DNA of 64,000 nt from Intestinibaculum porci (GTDB taxonomy: Bacteria; Bacillota_I; Bacilli_A; Erysipelotrichales; Coprobacillaceae): the NCBI RefSeq assembly GCF_003925875.1, contig NZ_AP019309.1, forward strand, positions 248,001 to 312,000, written 5' to 3'. Positions 44,619 to 55,423 of this stretch are shown here, piece after piece. Under the pieces are notes generated by a model, which saw only the letters and a list, made by a program, of their open reading frames with translations, did no database searches and had not been told where the DNA came from. How positions within the stretch are numbered: position 1 is the stretch's first letter; each line of letters begins with the position of its first letter. A program made the translations under genes and the position numbers.

Positions 44619-45237
44619 GATGCACTCTTGCTAAACTTTCCTGATAGGAATACACACAGCCGCAGTAGCTTTGACGATACATATGATAAGCTTCAGCCGT
44701 CTGCACTGATTTCAGATAACCATTGCGTTTCTTAAAATCGGAAGGCAGGAACTTGAGATGATCATCGGTAAAGGAAAGACCAATCTCATTGATCCAGCGG
44801 GATATTTTATGTGGTGAAACGGATAAGACGGTAGTCCAGTAATCAAAGTTGTGCGCTAAAGCATAATCATGGGCCCGCGTCATCCGCATTTCGTAACAGA
44901 GATGGCAGCGTTCGCCTTTTTCTCCGGTATCCTTTAACGGCGCTAATTTAGCCGTATAGGCCTGTAAGTCATAATCATCTTCCACCACTGTGATATGACG
45001 ATTGTTGTTGGCATTGAATTCTGGGATGAATGTTAATAATTCATCACGCCGACGCAGATATTCTTCTTCCGGATAAATATTGGAATTTGAATAGAAGATG
45101 GTGATATCAAAGTACTCGCTGAGTTCTTTGATCACATTACTTGAGCAAGGGCCGCAACAGACATGAAGCAGAAGCGTCTTACGACCATCTAACTTCTTTA
45201 ATTCTTCCTGCATCAGGAGATCATAATTCTGTTTCAT
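44599..45237 (-). CDS. queH: Epoxyqueuosine reductase QueH
   Basis: About 212 residues from ATG 45237, which overlaps the end of queA; other in-frame starts (ATG 45255, TTG 45261) exist and none has a clear binding site, so translation is probably coupled to queA. Cys pairs HVCCGPCSS near the start and CHLCYEMR, plus CGC near the end, provide the iron-sulfur and metal ligands of QueH. It reduces epoxyqueuosine to queuosine on tRNA, replacing QueG. Confidence 0.93.
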   Translation of the reverse strand: MKQNYDLLMQEELKKLDGRKTLLLHVCCGPCSSNVIKELSEYFDITIFYSNSNIYPEEEYLRRRDELLTFIPEFNANNNRHITVVEDDYDLQAYTAKLAPLKDTGEKGERCHLCYEMRMTRAHDYALAHNFDYWTTVLSVSPHKISRWINEIGLSFTDDHLKFLPSDFKKRNGYLKSVQTAEAYHMYRQSYCGCVYSYQESLARVHQKEDHQ

Positions 45238-46270
45238 TGGTAATAAACATCGCATCGCCAAATGAGAAGAAGCGATACTTTTCCTTTACTGCAATGTTAT
45301 AGGCATGCAAAATCTTTTCCCGGGAAGCTAACGCTGAGACTAACATAATTAAAGTCGACTTCGGTAAGTGGAAGTTCGTGATCAGACAGTCAATGGCTTT
45401 AAAGGTATAACCAGGATAGATGAAAATATTGGTATTTTCATGGGCAGCGGTAAACTTGCCATATTTAGAGACATTCGCTTCAAGGGTGCGGCATGAGGTT
45501 GTACCGATGGCAATAATCCGTCGGCCTTCCGCTTTGGCTTTGTTTAAACGCTCAGCGACGTCTTCGCTGATTTCATAGTATTCACTATGCATGTGATGTT
45601 CTAAGACATTTTCCACTTTGACTGGTCTAAAGGTGCCTAAGCCGACATGTAAAGTAACATCTTCGACTTCAATTCCTTTATCACGTAACTTCTGGAATAA
45701 TTCTGGGGTGAAGTGTAAACCAGCCGTTGGCGCAGCGGCGCTGCCTTCGACTTTCGCATAGACCGTGTTATAACGATCTGGATCATCTAATTTTTCCTTA
45801 ATATAAGGTGGTAATGGCATAATCCCTAACTGATCTAAGACTTCAAAGAAGATGCCTTCATAGATCATTTCTAAAATACGGATGCCTTCTTCGCGGACTT
45901 CTAAACATTTCGCTTTGAGGCGGCCATCACCAAAAGAGATTACGGTGCCCACTTTAATCGTCCGGGCATTACCGCATAAACATTCCCATACATCATCATG
46001 AGTGTTCTTTAATAATAAGACTTCAACATGCGCATGGGTCTCTTCTTTGGTCCCAAATAAACGTGCGGGGATGACTTTCGTGTTATTACGAACTAACACA
46101 TCACCGGGTTTTAAATAATCGATAATATCATAAAAGTGTTTATGAGTGACTTCCCCCGTTTCTTTATTTAAAACCATTAACCGGGAAGTATCTCTTTTTT
46201 TAAGCGGGGTCTGCGCAATGAGTTCATGCGGCAGATCATAATCAAATAATTCAATATCCATAGATTCCAT
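45221..46270 (-). CDS. queA: S-adenosylmethionine:tRNA ribosyltransferase-isomerase QueA
   Basis: 349 residues from ATG 46270, one base past the tgt stop (TAATATG). Typical segments: [55 protein letters not shown] in the form [11 protein letters not shown], and [14 protein letters not shown]. It adds the epoxycyclopentandiol precursor from SAM to preQ1-tRNA, the step between Tgt and QueH. Confidence 0.96.
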   Translation of the reverse strand: MESMDIELFDYDLPHELIAQTPLKKRDTSRLMVLNKETGEVTHKHFYDIIDYLKPGDVLVRNNTKVIPARLFGTKEETHAHVEVLLLKNTHDDVWECLCGNARTIKVGTVISFGDGRLKAKCLEVREEGIRILEMIYEGIFFEVLDQLGIMPLPPYIKEKLDDPDRYNTVYAKVEGSAAAPTAGLHFTPELFQKLRDKGIEVEDVTLHVGLGTFRPVKVENVLEHHMHSEYYEISEDVAERLNKAKAEGRRIIAIGTTSCRTLEANVSKYGKFTAAHENTNIFIYPGYTFKAIDCLITNFHLPKSTLIMLVSALASREKILHAYNIAVKEKYRFFSFGDAMFITNETEL

Positions 46271-46271
46271 A

Positions 46272-47429
<1,158 letters not shown>

Positions 47430-47462
47430 CTATTATACACATTTTTCCTCATTATGACAAAA

Positions 47463-48311
47463 TTATCGTTCCCGATTTGCTTTGCGCCACTGCATGGGCG
47501 AGAGGCCGTAAACATTTTTGAAAGCGCGGGAGAAATGGAGCTGATTTTCATAGCCAACGGCCTGGGAGATATCGGCGATATGCATCTCTGTCCGCTTTAA
47601 ATATTCACTGGCTTTGATCATCCGATAATTAAGTAAAAAAGACTGTGGGGTTTTGCCGGTTTCGCGTTTAAAGAGTTTTCCAAAGTAAGAACGATTAAGA
47701 CCGATATTATTGGCGATATCTTCAATCGAGATATTATACATATAATTCTGCTCGATAAAAACCATCGTTTCATGCATATAAAAATCAGCGAGACGGTTAC
47801 CGGAATGCTGCTCAGTGACTTTAATGGAGCGCATCATATTATCTAAGACTAAATAGAGATGGCCGATCAGATCAAAAGGGGTGGCGTTTTTACTTGTGGC
47901 GATATAGACCATATTTTTTACCATCTCTTTATGCAAATCTTCATACATATAGTGATAGATGGGCGAAGAAATCGTTAAGCCTACGGTATCTAAGGCTTCT
48001 TTCACGCGTAAGCCGTCAAATTCAATCCACATATATTCCCAGGGGTCCTGTTCATCGGCAATATACATCGTCACCTGTCCAGGAAAGATCATAAAGCCAT
48101 CGCCAGCTTTTAAATGGTATTTGATTTCCGCTCCTTTATCATTATTAGCTGAAAGGACACCTTTGCCTCTTAAGATATAGTGGAAAAGATAATGATTTCT
48201 GGTGGCGGGACCAAAAAGATGCGATGGTTTGCACACTTCTCCGCCATACTGGTAGAGACTTAAATCGATAAATGTTTCATTGGGGAAGATGGAAAATTGC
48301 CAATCTTGCAT
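47463..48311 (-). CDS. AraC-family regulator with cupin domain (MsmR/RafR-like)
   Basis: 282 residues from ATG 48311, preceded by GAGGTGATACAC. N-terminal sugar-binding cupin (HYLFHYILRGKGVL, AGDGFMIFPGQVTMY) and C-terminal double helix-turn-helix (ISIEDIANNIGLNRSYFGKLFKRE..., HFSRAFKNVYGLSPMQWR). It is divergent from the alpha-galactoside operon that begins at 48495, which it most likely activates in response to raffinose- or melibiose-type sugars. Confidence 0.88.
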   Translation of the reverse strand: MQDWQFSIFPNETFIDLSLYQYGGEVCKPSHLFGPATRNHYLFHYILRGKGVLSANNDKGAEIKYHLKAGDGFMIFPGQVTMYIADEQDPWEYMWIEFDGLRVKEALDTVGLTISSPIYHYMYEDLHKEMVKNMVYIATSKNATPFDLIGHLYLVLDNMMRSIKVTEQHSGNRLADFYMHETMVFIEQNYMYNISIEDIANNIGLNRSYFGKLFKRETGKTPQSFLLNYRMIKASEYLKRTEMHIADISQAVGYENQLHFSRAFKNVYGLSPMQWRKANRER

Positions 48312-48391
48312 GTGTATCACCTCACATGACATTATATCATGAAGCGTCCTAATATCACAATATTCGAGGGAATAATCACATAATGGGATAA

Positions 48392-48405
48392 AAAGAGCGC
48401 TTTCA
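48392..48405. promoter_or_regulatory. Possible cre site between the regulator and the alpha-galactoside operon
   Basis: AAAGAGCGCTTTCA matches the catabolite-response pattern well in its right half (GCGCTTTCA) and less well on the left. It lies in the divergent promoter region, where CcpA control would be expected. Confidence 0.4.
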
Positions 48406-48494
48406 AGATATTCTATGTCGCATAATGAGATGTTACACTATAGGTGCCAAATGAAAAAACAGCTGTTTAGGTAAAAAACGAATGGGAGGGCAAT

Positions 48495-49763
48495 ATGAAA
48501 CTCAAAAAAGTTATGCGTTTTCTTCTGGCGCTGACGATGGGCTTATCCATTGCTGGATGTGGATCATCGTCATCGAAGAAAACAACCATCGAAATTGTTT
48601 CCTACAAACAGGAAGCCGCAACTTATTTTGACAAAGTTGCGAAAGAATTCAATGCCACACATAGTGATATTGAACTCAAGATCTCTTCACCAAATGATGC
48701 AGTAACCGTTATGAAAACACGTTTTATCCGTGAAGATTATCCGGATATTATCGGCATTGGCGGGGATGCGACATTCTCAGAATTTGTTGATGCTGGTGTT
48801 TTAGCGGATGTCTCTGATTTCTCAGGTATCAAAAAGATCAAAAAAGCATATATTGATATGCTTGATCAGCTGGAATATGTCCCAACCAAAGGCACATACG
48901 GAGTACCTTATGTAGCGAATGCTTCAGGGATCCTTTACAACAAAGCGATCTTTAAAAAGTATGGCTATAAAGTGCCAAACACTTGGAACGAACTGATGGC
49001 GTTATGTAAACAGATGAAAAAAGATGGCGTTTTACCATTCTACTTTGGGTATAAGGATACCTGGACAACGATGGCGCCATGGAACTCCTTAGCTGTTTCC
49101 TTAGCTCCAGCGAACACCACCCAAAATGTCAATGCGGGGAAAACAACCTTTACAAAGGAATATGATGAAACCGCTGAAAAGATTAAGACGTTATTAAAGT
49201 ATGGCGAAAAAGAAGTCGCAGCCTATGGCTACAATGATGCCTGCACGGCTTTCGCAAAAGGGCAGTCAGCGATGTACACGATCGGTTCTTATGCCATTCC
49301 TCAGGTCTTATCATCCAATCCAAAGATGGATATCGGCTCTTTTGTCATGCCGGCTAATAATGATAAAAACAAGAATAACTTAAACTCTGGGATCGACTTG
49401 ATGTTCGGAGTGACGAAAGCCTGCAAGAATAAAAAAGCAGCTTATACGGTCTTAAATTACTTATTAGCGAAAAAGAACTTACAGAAATATATCAATGCCC
49501 AGATGTCATTACCTTGCCGTACTGGTAACTTCACTTTACCTAAGCAGTTTGATGATATGAAACCTTGGATTGATAGTGGTAAGATGGTCGACTATCAGGA
49601 TCACCACTATCCATCAACGATGGGCTGTGATGCAATCGTTCAGAGTTATCTCTTAAAAGGTGATAAGAAAGCCTTCTTAGCGAAATGGGATCAGGACTGG
49701 AAACGTTACAACCGTGATATTATCCGTAAGGTTCAGGAATACAATAAAACACATCAAAGCTAG
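48495..49763 (+). CDS. Sugar-binding lipoprotein (MsmE-like)
   Basis: 422 residues with a lipoprotein signal (LSIAGCGSS) and the family-1 binding fold (RFIREDYPDIIGIGGDATF, GTYGVPYVANASGILYNKAIF, GQSAMYTIGSYAIP). First gene of an msm-type operon: binding protein, two permeases, alpha-galactosidase, ATPase. The substrate is predicted to be an alpha-galactoside (raffinose, stachyose or melibiose) from the linked enzyme. GGGAGG precedes the start. Confidence 0.9.
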   Translation: MKLKKVMRFLLALTMGLSIAGCGSSSSKKTTIEIVSYKQEAATYFDKVAKEFNATHSDIELKISSPNDAVTVMKTRFIREDYPDIIGIGGDATFSEFVDAGVLADVSDFSGIKKIKKAYIDMLDQLEYVPTKGTYGVPYVANASGILYNKAIFKKYGYKVPNTWNELMALCKQMKKDGVLPFYFGYKDTWTTMAPWNSLAVSLAPANTTQNVNAGKTTFTKEYDETAEKIKTLLKYGEKEVAAYGYNDACTAFAKGQSAMYTIGSYAIPQVLSSNPKMDIGSFVMPANNDKNKNNLNSGIDLMFGVTKACKNKKAAYTVLNYLLAKKNLQKYINAQMSLPCRTGNFTLPKQFDDMKPWIDSGKMVDYQDHHYPSTMGCDAIVQSYLLKGDKKAFLAKWDQDWKRYNRDIIRKVQEYNKTHQS

Positions 49764-49781
49764 GAAAGGAAGAGAAACGTT

Positions 49782-50654
49782 ATGAAGAAAAAAAACAAGC
49801 TGGACTTCGATCGAACATACGTCTGGATGACAATTCCTCTTGTCGTATTGTTCTTCTTATTCAATACATTCCCTCTGATTAAAGGGTTTATGTATAGCTT
49901 CACAAACTTCCGCGGTTACGGAACGTATCAGAGTGTCGGTTTAAGAAACTATATGGATTTATTTACTGATGCCCGTGTTGGTCATTCTTACTTATTCACT
50001 TTTGGGGTCGCCATCTGTGTGACTGTTCTGGTGAATGTGATTTCCCTGATTTTAGCCATGGGCTTAAATTCAAAAATCAAGTTCAAGAGCGGCTTACGTG
50101 CCTTATATTTCGTACCAAATATCTTAGGTGCATTAGTTGTTGGCTATATCTTTAACTACTTCTTTACTTACATTCTGCCAGCTTTCGAAAAGATGGTCTT
50201 TGGCAGCGGCAGTTCCATCCTCGCTTCAGAAAAATGGGCATGGGTAGCGATCGTTGTCGTCTGTGTATGGCAATCTGTAGCCATGCAGACAATCATTTAT
50301 ATCTCTGGTCTGCAGACCGTTCCAGAAGATATCTATGAAGCAGGGGCGATCGATGGTTCAACTGGCTGGACAAGATTCAAAACATTAACATTACCTTTAA
50401 TCTTACCATTCGTTACCATCAACCTCGTTTTAACAATGAAAAATGCCTTAATGGTATTTGATCAGATCATGGCCTTAACCAAAGGGGGACCTGCTCAGTC
50501 AACGGAATCCATTTCCTACCTCATTTACAACAACGGGATGTCCGGCGGTCAGTTCGGTTTCCAGAGTGCCAATGCCGTGTTATTCTTCATTGTCATCGTG
50601 CTGATCTCTGTCTTCCAGTTAAAATTCATGGGTAAAAAGGAGGAACAGTTATAA
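49782..50654 (+). CDS. Sugar ABC permease (MsmF-like)
   Basis: 290 residues with six membrane helices and the EAA loop (YEAGAIDGSTGWTRFKTLTLP). TKGGPAQSTESISYLIY is shortened here to TKGGPAQST, the MsmF-type segment near the end. The stop overlaps the next ATG (TAATG). Forms the channel with the following permease. Confidence 0.92.
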   Translation: MKKKNKLDFDRTYVWMTIPLVVLFFLFNTFPLIKGFMYSFTNFRGYGTYQSVGLRNYMDLFTDARVGHSYLFTFGVAICVTVLVNVISLILAMGLNSKIKFKSGLRALYFVPNILGALVVGYIFNYFFTYILPAFEKMVFGSGSSILASEKWAWVAIVVVCVWQSVAMQTIIYISGLQTVPEDIYEAGAIDGSTGWTRFKTLTLPLILPFVTINLVLTMKNALMVFDQIMALTKGGPAQSTESISYLIYNNGMSGGQFGFQSANAVLFFIVIVLISVFQLKFMGKKEEQL

Positions 50655-51484
50655 TGAAAAAGAAATACAATTGGCCTGTTACCATCCTGTTAATCTTAGG
50701 TTTAGTGACCATCTTATTTCCACTTTATATCACTGTGGTCATCGCCTTCAAGCAGCCAAGTGAAATGGGCAATACGTTATCATCCATCTTATCACTGCCA
50801 AAATCATGGAGCTTCTCAAACTTCGCGCAGGCGATGAAAGTTACTGATTTCTGGCATACTTTACTGAACTCTATCTTAATTACTGGGGTTACCGTGATCT
50901 TATCGGTTCTCTTACATTCAATGGCTGGTTATGCCATCGGCCGTATGAAGAAACGTCATAAATGGTTTAATCGTGCTTATTTCTATATCGTATCCGGGAT
51001 GTTTGTTCCTTTTGCCATCTTAATGATGCCATTGGTTAAAGAAACAGCCGACTTACATATTGCCAACATTGTGGGTGTCATCATTTGTTACTTAGTGTTC
51101 TTTATGCCAATCAACGTAATGTTATACAGCGGTTATCTGACCAACATTCCCGAAGCGTTAGAAGAAGCTGCCAAAGTGGATGGCGGTTCAACATGGTCAA
51201 CATACTGGACAATCATTTTCCCAATCATGAAACCAATGCATGCAACAGTAGCAATCTTAACCGCTTTAAGTACATGGAATGATGTTATGACACCATTAGT
51301 TATCATGTCTGGTTCCGGTGCTAATACCTTACCATTAGCCCAGTTAACTTTCCAAACACAGTTTGGGACAAACTACAACTTAGCTTTTGCCTCTTACCTG
51401 TTAGCGTTACTGCCAATGTTAATCTTCTATATCTTCGCTCAGAAACAAATCTTAAATGGTGTAGTCAACGGCGCAGTTAAATAA
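50654..51484 (+). CDS. Sugar ABC permease (MsmG-like)
   Basis: 276 residues, six membrane helices, EAA loop (LEEAAKVDGGSTWSTYWTIIFP). Start overlaps the upstream stop by one base; AAAGGAGGAACA precedes it inside the msmF-like gene. Partner of the MsmF-like permease. Confidence 0.92.
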   Translation: MKKKYNWPVTILLILGLVTILFPLYITVVIAFKQPSEMGNTLSSILSLPKSWSFSNFAQAMKVTDFWHTLLNSILITGVTVILSVLLHSMAGYAIGRMKKRHKWFNRAYFYIVSGMFVPFAILMMPLVKETADLHIANIVGVIICYLVFFMPINVMLYSGYLTNIPEALEEAAKVDGGSTWSTYWTIIFPIMKPMHATVAILTALSTWNDVMTPLVIMSGSGANTLPLAQLTFQTQFGTNYNLAFASYLLALLPMLIFYIFAQKQILNGVVNGAVK

Positions 51485-51507
51485 ATGAATTTGAAGGAGT
51501 TTTCACT

Positions 51508-53691
51508 ATGTCAATTGTAATACATGATCAAACATTTACCCTCAATACCAGAAATACAACGTATATGATGCAGGCGGATGATCTGGGTTATCTGCTTCAT
51601 CTTTACTATGGGCCATGCGCAGATTTACCTCCATACTATCTGCTTGTCAAAAAAGACCGTGGTTTTAGCGGAAATCCTTACGATGCAGAAAATGATCGTA
51701 CTTATTCATTAGATGTGCTGCCACAGGAGTTTCCTTTTGATGGCAGCGGAGATTACCGAACATCTTCATTTTCCTTACGTACACAAAAAGGCGTTTATGG
51801 CTGTGATCTTCGCTTCCAGAAAGCTGAAGTCGTTAAAGGGAAAACACCTTTACGTGGCTTACCGGCGATGAGTGATCAAAATGTCGAATCATTAGAAATC
51901 ACATTGGCAGACTCCTTCCTTCATGTGGCTGTCGTCTTAGCCTACAGCGTTTATGAAGATGTTGATATCATTACTCGTAGCGTGCGTGTCATCAATCAAG
52001 GTGAAACCATTACCATTGAAAATATCAAATCGGCGAACTTAGACTTTGTCTCTGGTGATTTTGATCGCATCAGTTTCTATGGTCGTCATACGATGGAAAG
52101 ACAGCCTGATCGGGAACATGTCAGTCATGGCATGTATACCATCGGTTCTAAACGTGGTACGTCAAGTCATCAGTACAATCCAGCATTGATCCTCTGTGAT
52201 CAGGATGCGACCGAAACAACGGGTTCAGCTTACAGTATGAACTTTGTCTATAGCGGTAATTTTGAAGCCGTCATCGAAGAAGACCAGTTTGGTCAGAAAC
52301 GTATGGCAATGGGCTTATCAAAAGACTACTTCTCTTATCCGGTTGAAAAGGGTGAGACATTCTATGCACCAGAAGTCATGATGAGTTACTCTGCACAAGG
52401 TTTATCTCATTTATCGCATAACTTACACTTAGGCATGAAAAAATACCTGATTCGTGATCCACAGCCTGGCTTAAAGCCGATTCTGATCAACAGTTGGGAA
52501 GCCGCTTACTTTGATTTCACTGGTGAAACCATTTATCAGCTCGCCAAAGCTGCAAAAGAATGTGATATTGATATGGTCGTTATGGATGATGGCTGGTTTG
52601 GTCAGCGCCAAAACGATAATGCCGGTTTAGGTGACTGGTATGTCAACGAGAATAAACTCGGTGAATCACTTTCATCTTTATCTTCGCGCATTCACGATTT
52701 AGGTCTGAAGTTTGGTATCTGGTTTGAACCAGAATGCATCAATGAAGACAGTGATCTCTATCGTGCGCATCCCGATTATGCCATTAAAGTGCCGAATCGT
52801 AAGTTTGTTCGTGCACGTAACCAGCTGGTTCTTGATTTCTCACGTCCGGAAGTGGTGGATGCCATTTTTGATCAGGTGTGCGACATCTTAGATCATGCAT
52901 CGATCGATTATGTCAAATGGGATTTCAACCGCAGTATTTCTGATGTTTATTCTAGCGTTACCAATCAGGGGCGTGTCACTTATGATTATGTCTTAGGTCT
53001 CTATCGTTTCTTAGATCGCTTACTTGAACGCTACCCAAATCTGCTTATTGAAGGCTGCAGCGGTGGCGGCGGACGTTTCGACGCAGGCATGTTACACTAC
53101 ACACCACAAATCTGGTTATCCGATAATACCGATGCCATCGATCGCTTAGCGATCCAGTATGGTTCATCCTTTATCTATCCGATCAGCAGTTTTGGTTCAC
53201 ACGTTTCTGCCGTTCCTAACCATCAGACCGGCCGTATTACCCCTATGTCTACTCGCGCTCTCGTGGCGATGAGCGGTACCTTCGGTTATGAACTGGATAT
53301 CACGACTTGCAGTGAAGAAGAGAAACAGACGATCAGAGAACAGGTGTCAGCCTTTAGAAAATATCAGCCATTAATTCATAATGGCCGCTACTATCGATTA
53401 AGCAATCCATTACATGATGAAGTCGGGGCTTATGCATTTGTCAGTGAAGATCAAAAAGAAGCGCTGATCTGTGCAGTAAGAATTATCACCCATTCGGCAA
53501 CCTATGCCCACTTTATCAAAATTGAAGGCCTTGAAGACAATGCTCATTATCAGGATGATCAGGGTCAAATCTATGACGCCAATGTTTTAAAAACATATGG
53601 TCTGCCACTCATCATTGATGCTGGTGAGTACCAGGCTTATACAATACATTTAACAAAAGTAGAGGGAGAAAAAGAAAATGGCAAGAATTAG
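51508..53691 (+). CDS. Alpha-galactosidase, GH36
   Basis: 727 residues, the size of bacterial GH36 enzymes. The central barrel has DMVVMDDGWFG and GIWFEPE, the nucleophile Asp472 in DYVKWDFNR and the acid/base Asp539 in SDNTDAIDR; GCSGGGGRFD lies between them. There is no signal peptide, so it acts inside the cell on the imported alpha-galactoside and releases galactose. AAGGAG precedes ATG 51508; the end overlaps the ATPase gene by 14 bp. Confidence 0.95.
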   Translation: MSIVIHDQTFTLNTRNTTYMMQADDLGYLLHLYYGPCADLPPYYLLVKKDRGFSGNPYDAENDRTYSLDVLPQEFPFDGSGDYRTSSFSLRTQKGVYGCDLRFQKAEVVKGKTPLRGLPAMSDQNVESLEITLADSFLHVAVVLAYSVYEDVDIITRSVRVINQGETITIENIKSANLDFVSGDFDRISFYGRHTMERQPDREHVSHGMYTIGSKRGTSSHQYNPALILCDQDATETTGSAYSMNFVYSGNFEAVIEEDQFGQKRMAMGLSKDYFSYPVEKGETFYAPEVMMSYSAQGLSHLSHNLHLGMKKYLIRDPQPGLKPILINSWEAAYFDFTGETIYQLAKAAKECDIDMVVMDDGWFGQRQNDNAGLGDWYVNENKLGESLSSLSSRIHDLGLKFGIWFEPECINEDSDLYRAHPDYAIKVPNRKFVRARNQLVLDFSRPEVVDAIFDQVCDILDHASIDYVKWDFNRSISDVYSSVTNQGRVTYDYVLGLYRFLDRLLERYPNLLIEGCSGGGGRFDAGMLHYTPQIWLSDNTDAIDRLAIQYGSSFIYPISSFGSHVSAVPNHQTGRITPMSTRALVAMSGTFGYELDITTCSEEEKQTIREQVSAFRKYQPLIHNGRYYRLSNPLHDEVGAYAFVSEDQKEALICAVRIITHSATYAHFIKIEGLEDNAHYQDDQGQIYDANVLKTYGLPLIIDAGEYQAYTIHLTKVEGEKENGKN

Positions 53692-54784
53692 TTTCCAGCA
53701 TGTGGAAAAAACATATGATAATAACGTTACAGTTGTTCCAGATTTAAACTTAGATATTAAAGATAAAGAATTCGTTGTATTAGTTGGTCCATCAGGCTGT
53801 GGGAAATCCACAACCTTACGTATGATCGCCGGGTTAGAGAGTATCACTTCTGGTGAATTATACATTGGTGATCGGGTTGTTAATAATCTGCAACCTAAAG
53901 ATCGTGATATCGCCATGGTTTTCCAGACTTATGCACTTTATCCGCATATGACTGTTTATAAAAATATGGCTTATGCGCTGCAGTTAAAGAAAACACCTAA
54001 AGAAGAAATTGATCGTAAAGTTAAACATGCAGCTGAAATCTTAGGCTTAACTGAATATTTAAATCGTAAACCACGTGCTTTATCCGGTGGTCAGAGACAG
54101 CGTGTCGCTTTAGGTCGTGCAATGGTCCGTAACCCAGAAGTCTTCCTGTTAGATGAACCATTATCTAACCTGGATGCCAAACTGAGAACAGAAATGCGTG
54201 CCCAGATTGCAAAATTACATAAACAGTTAGATACAACATTCGTTTATGTCACTCATGATCAGACCGAAGCCATGACCATGGCTGACCGTATCGTTGTCAT
54301 GAATAAAGGTGTCATCCAGCAGTTCGATACACCAGCACACATTTATGATCATCCAGCTAACTTATTCGTTGCAACGTTCATTGGTTCACCAAAAATGAAC
54401 TTAACTGATGTTACTTTAGAAAAGAAAGGTAACACTTACTACGTTAAAAATGATGACTTAAACTTCGCAGTTCCAGCTGGTAAAGTTAATGCCTCTTTTG
54501 ATCAGTATGTTGGTAAAACCGTTACCTTAGGCATTAGACCAGAAGATCTTCACATCGAAAAGATCATGGTTGATACTTATCCTGATGCAGTCTTCAGTGC
54601 TACTTTAGACTTAGTTGAAAATACTGGTTCAGAAATGAACTTATACTTCAATTATCATGGCACAGACATGATCTTAAAAACACCATCACGTTTCGATTAT
54701 AAAGATGGTGACAAGATCTCAATGGCGATTGATAAAAATAAGATTCACTTATTTGATAAAGAAACAGAAAAAGCAATTTCATAG
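53678..54784 (+). CDS. Sugar ABC transporter ATPase (MsmK-like), operon copy
   Basis: 368 residues. Walker A GPSGCGKST, signature LSGGQRQRVALGRAM, Walker B VFLLDEP, switch VTHDQTEAM, and a C-terminal regulatory domain. Starts within the last codons of the alpha-galactosidase gene, so translation is probably coupled. Energises the importer encoded at 49782-51484 and is a paralogue of the ATPase at 21869. Confidence 0.94.
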   Translation: MARISFQHVEKTYDNNVTVVPDLNLDIKDKEFVVLVGPSGCGKSTTLRMIAGLESITSGELYIGDRVVNNLQPKDRDIAMVFQTYALYPHMTVYKNMAYALQLKKTPKEEIDRKVKHAAEILGLTEYLNRKPRALSGGQRQRVALGRAMVRNPEVFLLDEPLSNLDAKLRTEMRAQIAKLHKQLDTTFVYVTHDQTEAMTMADRIVVMNKGVIQQFDTPAHIYDHPANLFVATFIGSPKMNLTDVTLEKKGNTYYVKNDDLNFAVPAGKVNASFDQYVGKTVTLGIRPEDLHIEKIMVDTYPDAVFSATLDLVENTGSEMNLYFNYHGTDMILKTPSRFDYKDGDKISMAIDKNKIHLFDKETEKAIS

Positions 54785-54790
54785 CATAAA

Positions 54791-54813
54791 GGGGGCAGCA
54801 CACACTGCCCCTT
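54791..54813. terminator. Terminator between the msm-type operon and the Rpn-like tail gene
   Basis: GGGGCAG and CTGCCCC form a 7-bp GC stem around CACACA, usable from both strands. A decayed copy lies 363 bp to the right (55157-55174) as part of the tandem duplication. Confidence 0.7.
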
Positions 54814-54841
54814 AAATATTATCTTTAAGATGTTTTATTTG

Positions 54842-55084
54842 TTACTTAATGAAATTCGTCTTTAAATACGCTTTGATTTCTTCAGGAGATTTACCGCTAT
54901 CGAACATCTCCAAAATACTTTTTGCGGTTTTTTCTTCGCCTTCTTTCATGCCCTCTTTTCTGCCTTCTTTCATGCCTTCTTTCATGCCTTCTCTCTTAGC
55001 TTCTTGGAATGCTAAATTGCGGGCATGTTCCATCTGACTTTTAAATTCTTCGTTAAAAATTCTCATCATATCTTCTTTTAACAT
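54842..55084 (-). CDS. Free-standing copy of the Rpn-like C-terminal tail (80 residues)
   Basis: It begins exactly at the Met that corresponds to Met210 of the upstream nuclease and matches that protein's last 72 residues (MMRIFNEEFKSQMEH, a run of KEGMKEG-type repeats, SPEEIKAYLKTNF). AGAAGGA lies seven bases before ATG 55084. The DNA before it is the duplicated coding sequence, now broken by a TAG codon, while the site and the short frame stayed intact. Charged, coiled-coil-like. May act as the short inhibitory isoform known for Rpn nucleases (inference). Confidence 0.7.
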   Translation of the reverse strand: MLKEDMMRIFNEEFKSQMEHARNLAFQEAKREGMKEGMKEGRKEGMKEGEEKTAKSILEMFDSGKSPEEIKAYLKTNFIK

Positions 55085-55204
55085 ATTTTCGTCCTTCTAA
55101 TTTTTTGAATCACGCATTACTTTTTTAATACGGAGAGCTTGCATATGATTAGGGGAGGCAGCACGCACTGCCCCTTAAATATTATCTTTAGGATGTTTTA
55201 TTTG

Positions 55205-55423
55205 TCATTTACTGAAATTCGTCTTTAAATACGCCTTGATTTCTTCAGGAGATTTACCGCTATCGAACATCTCCAAAATACTTTTTGCGTTTTTTTCTTC
55301 GCCTTCTTTCATGCCCTCTTTTTTGCCTTCTTTTATACCTTCTTGGAGTGCTAAATTGCGGTCATGTTCCATCTGACTTTTAAATTCTTCGTTGAAAATT
55401 CTCATCATATCTTTTACTAACAT
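55205..55423 (-). CDS. Predicted internal-start short isoform of the Rpn-like protein (72 residues)
   Basis: Inside the nuclease gene the codons before Met210 read AAGGAGG (55432-55438), eight bases before ATG 55423, an ideal ribosome binding site in an unlikely place. Translation from there yields the C-terminal tail alone, the same unit that the downstream 80-residue frame encodes separately. Rpn families are known to use intragenic starts for short inhibitor proteins. Whether this one is translated is untested. Confidence 0.5.
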   Translation of the reverse strand: MLVKDMMRIFNEEFKSQMEHDRNLALQEGIKEGKKEGMKEGEEKNAKSILEMFDSGKSPEEIKAYLKTNFSK

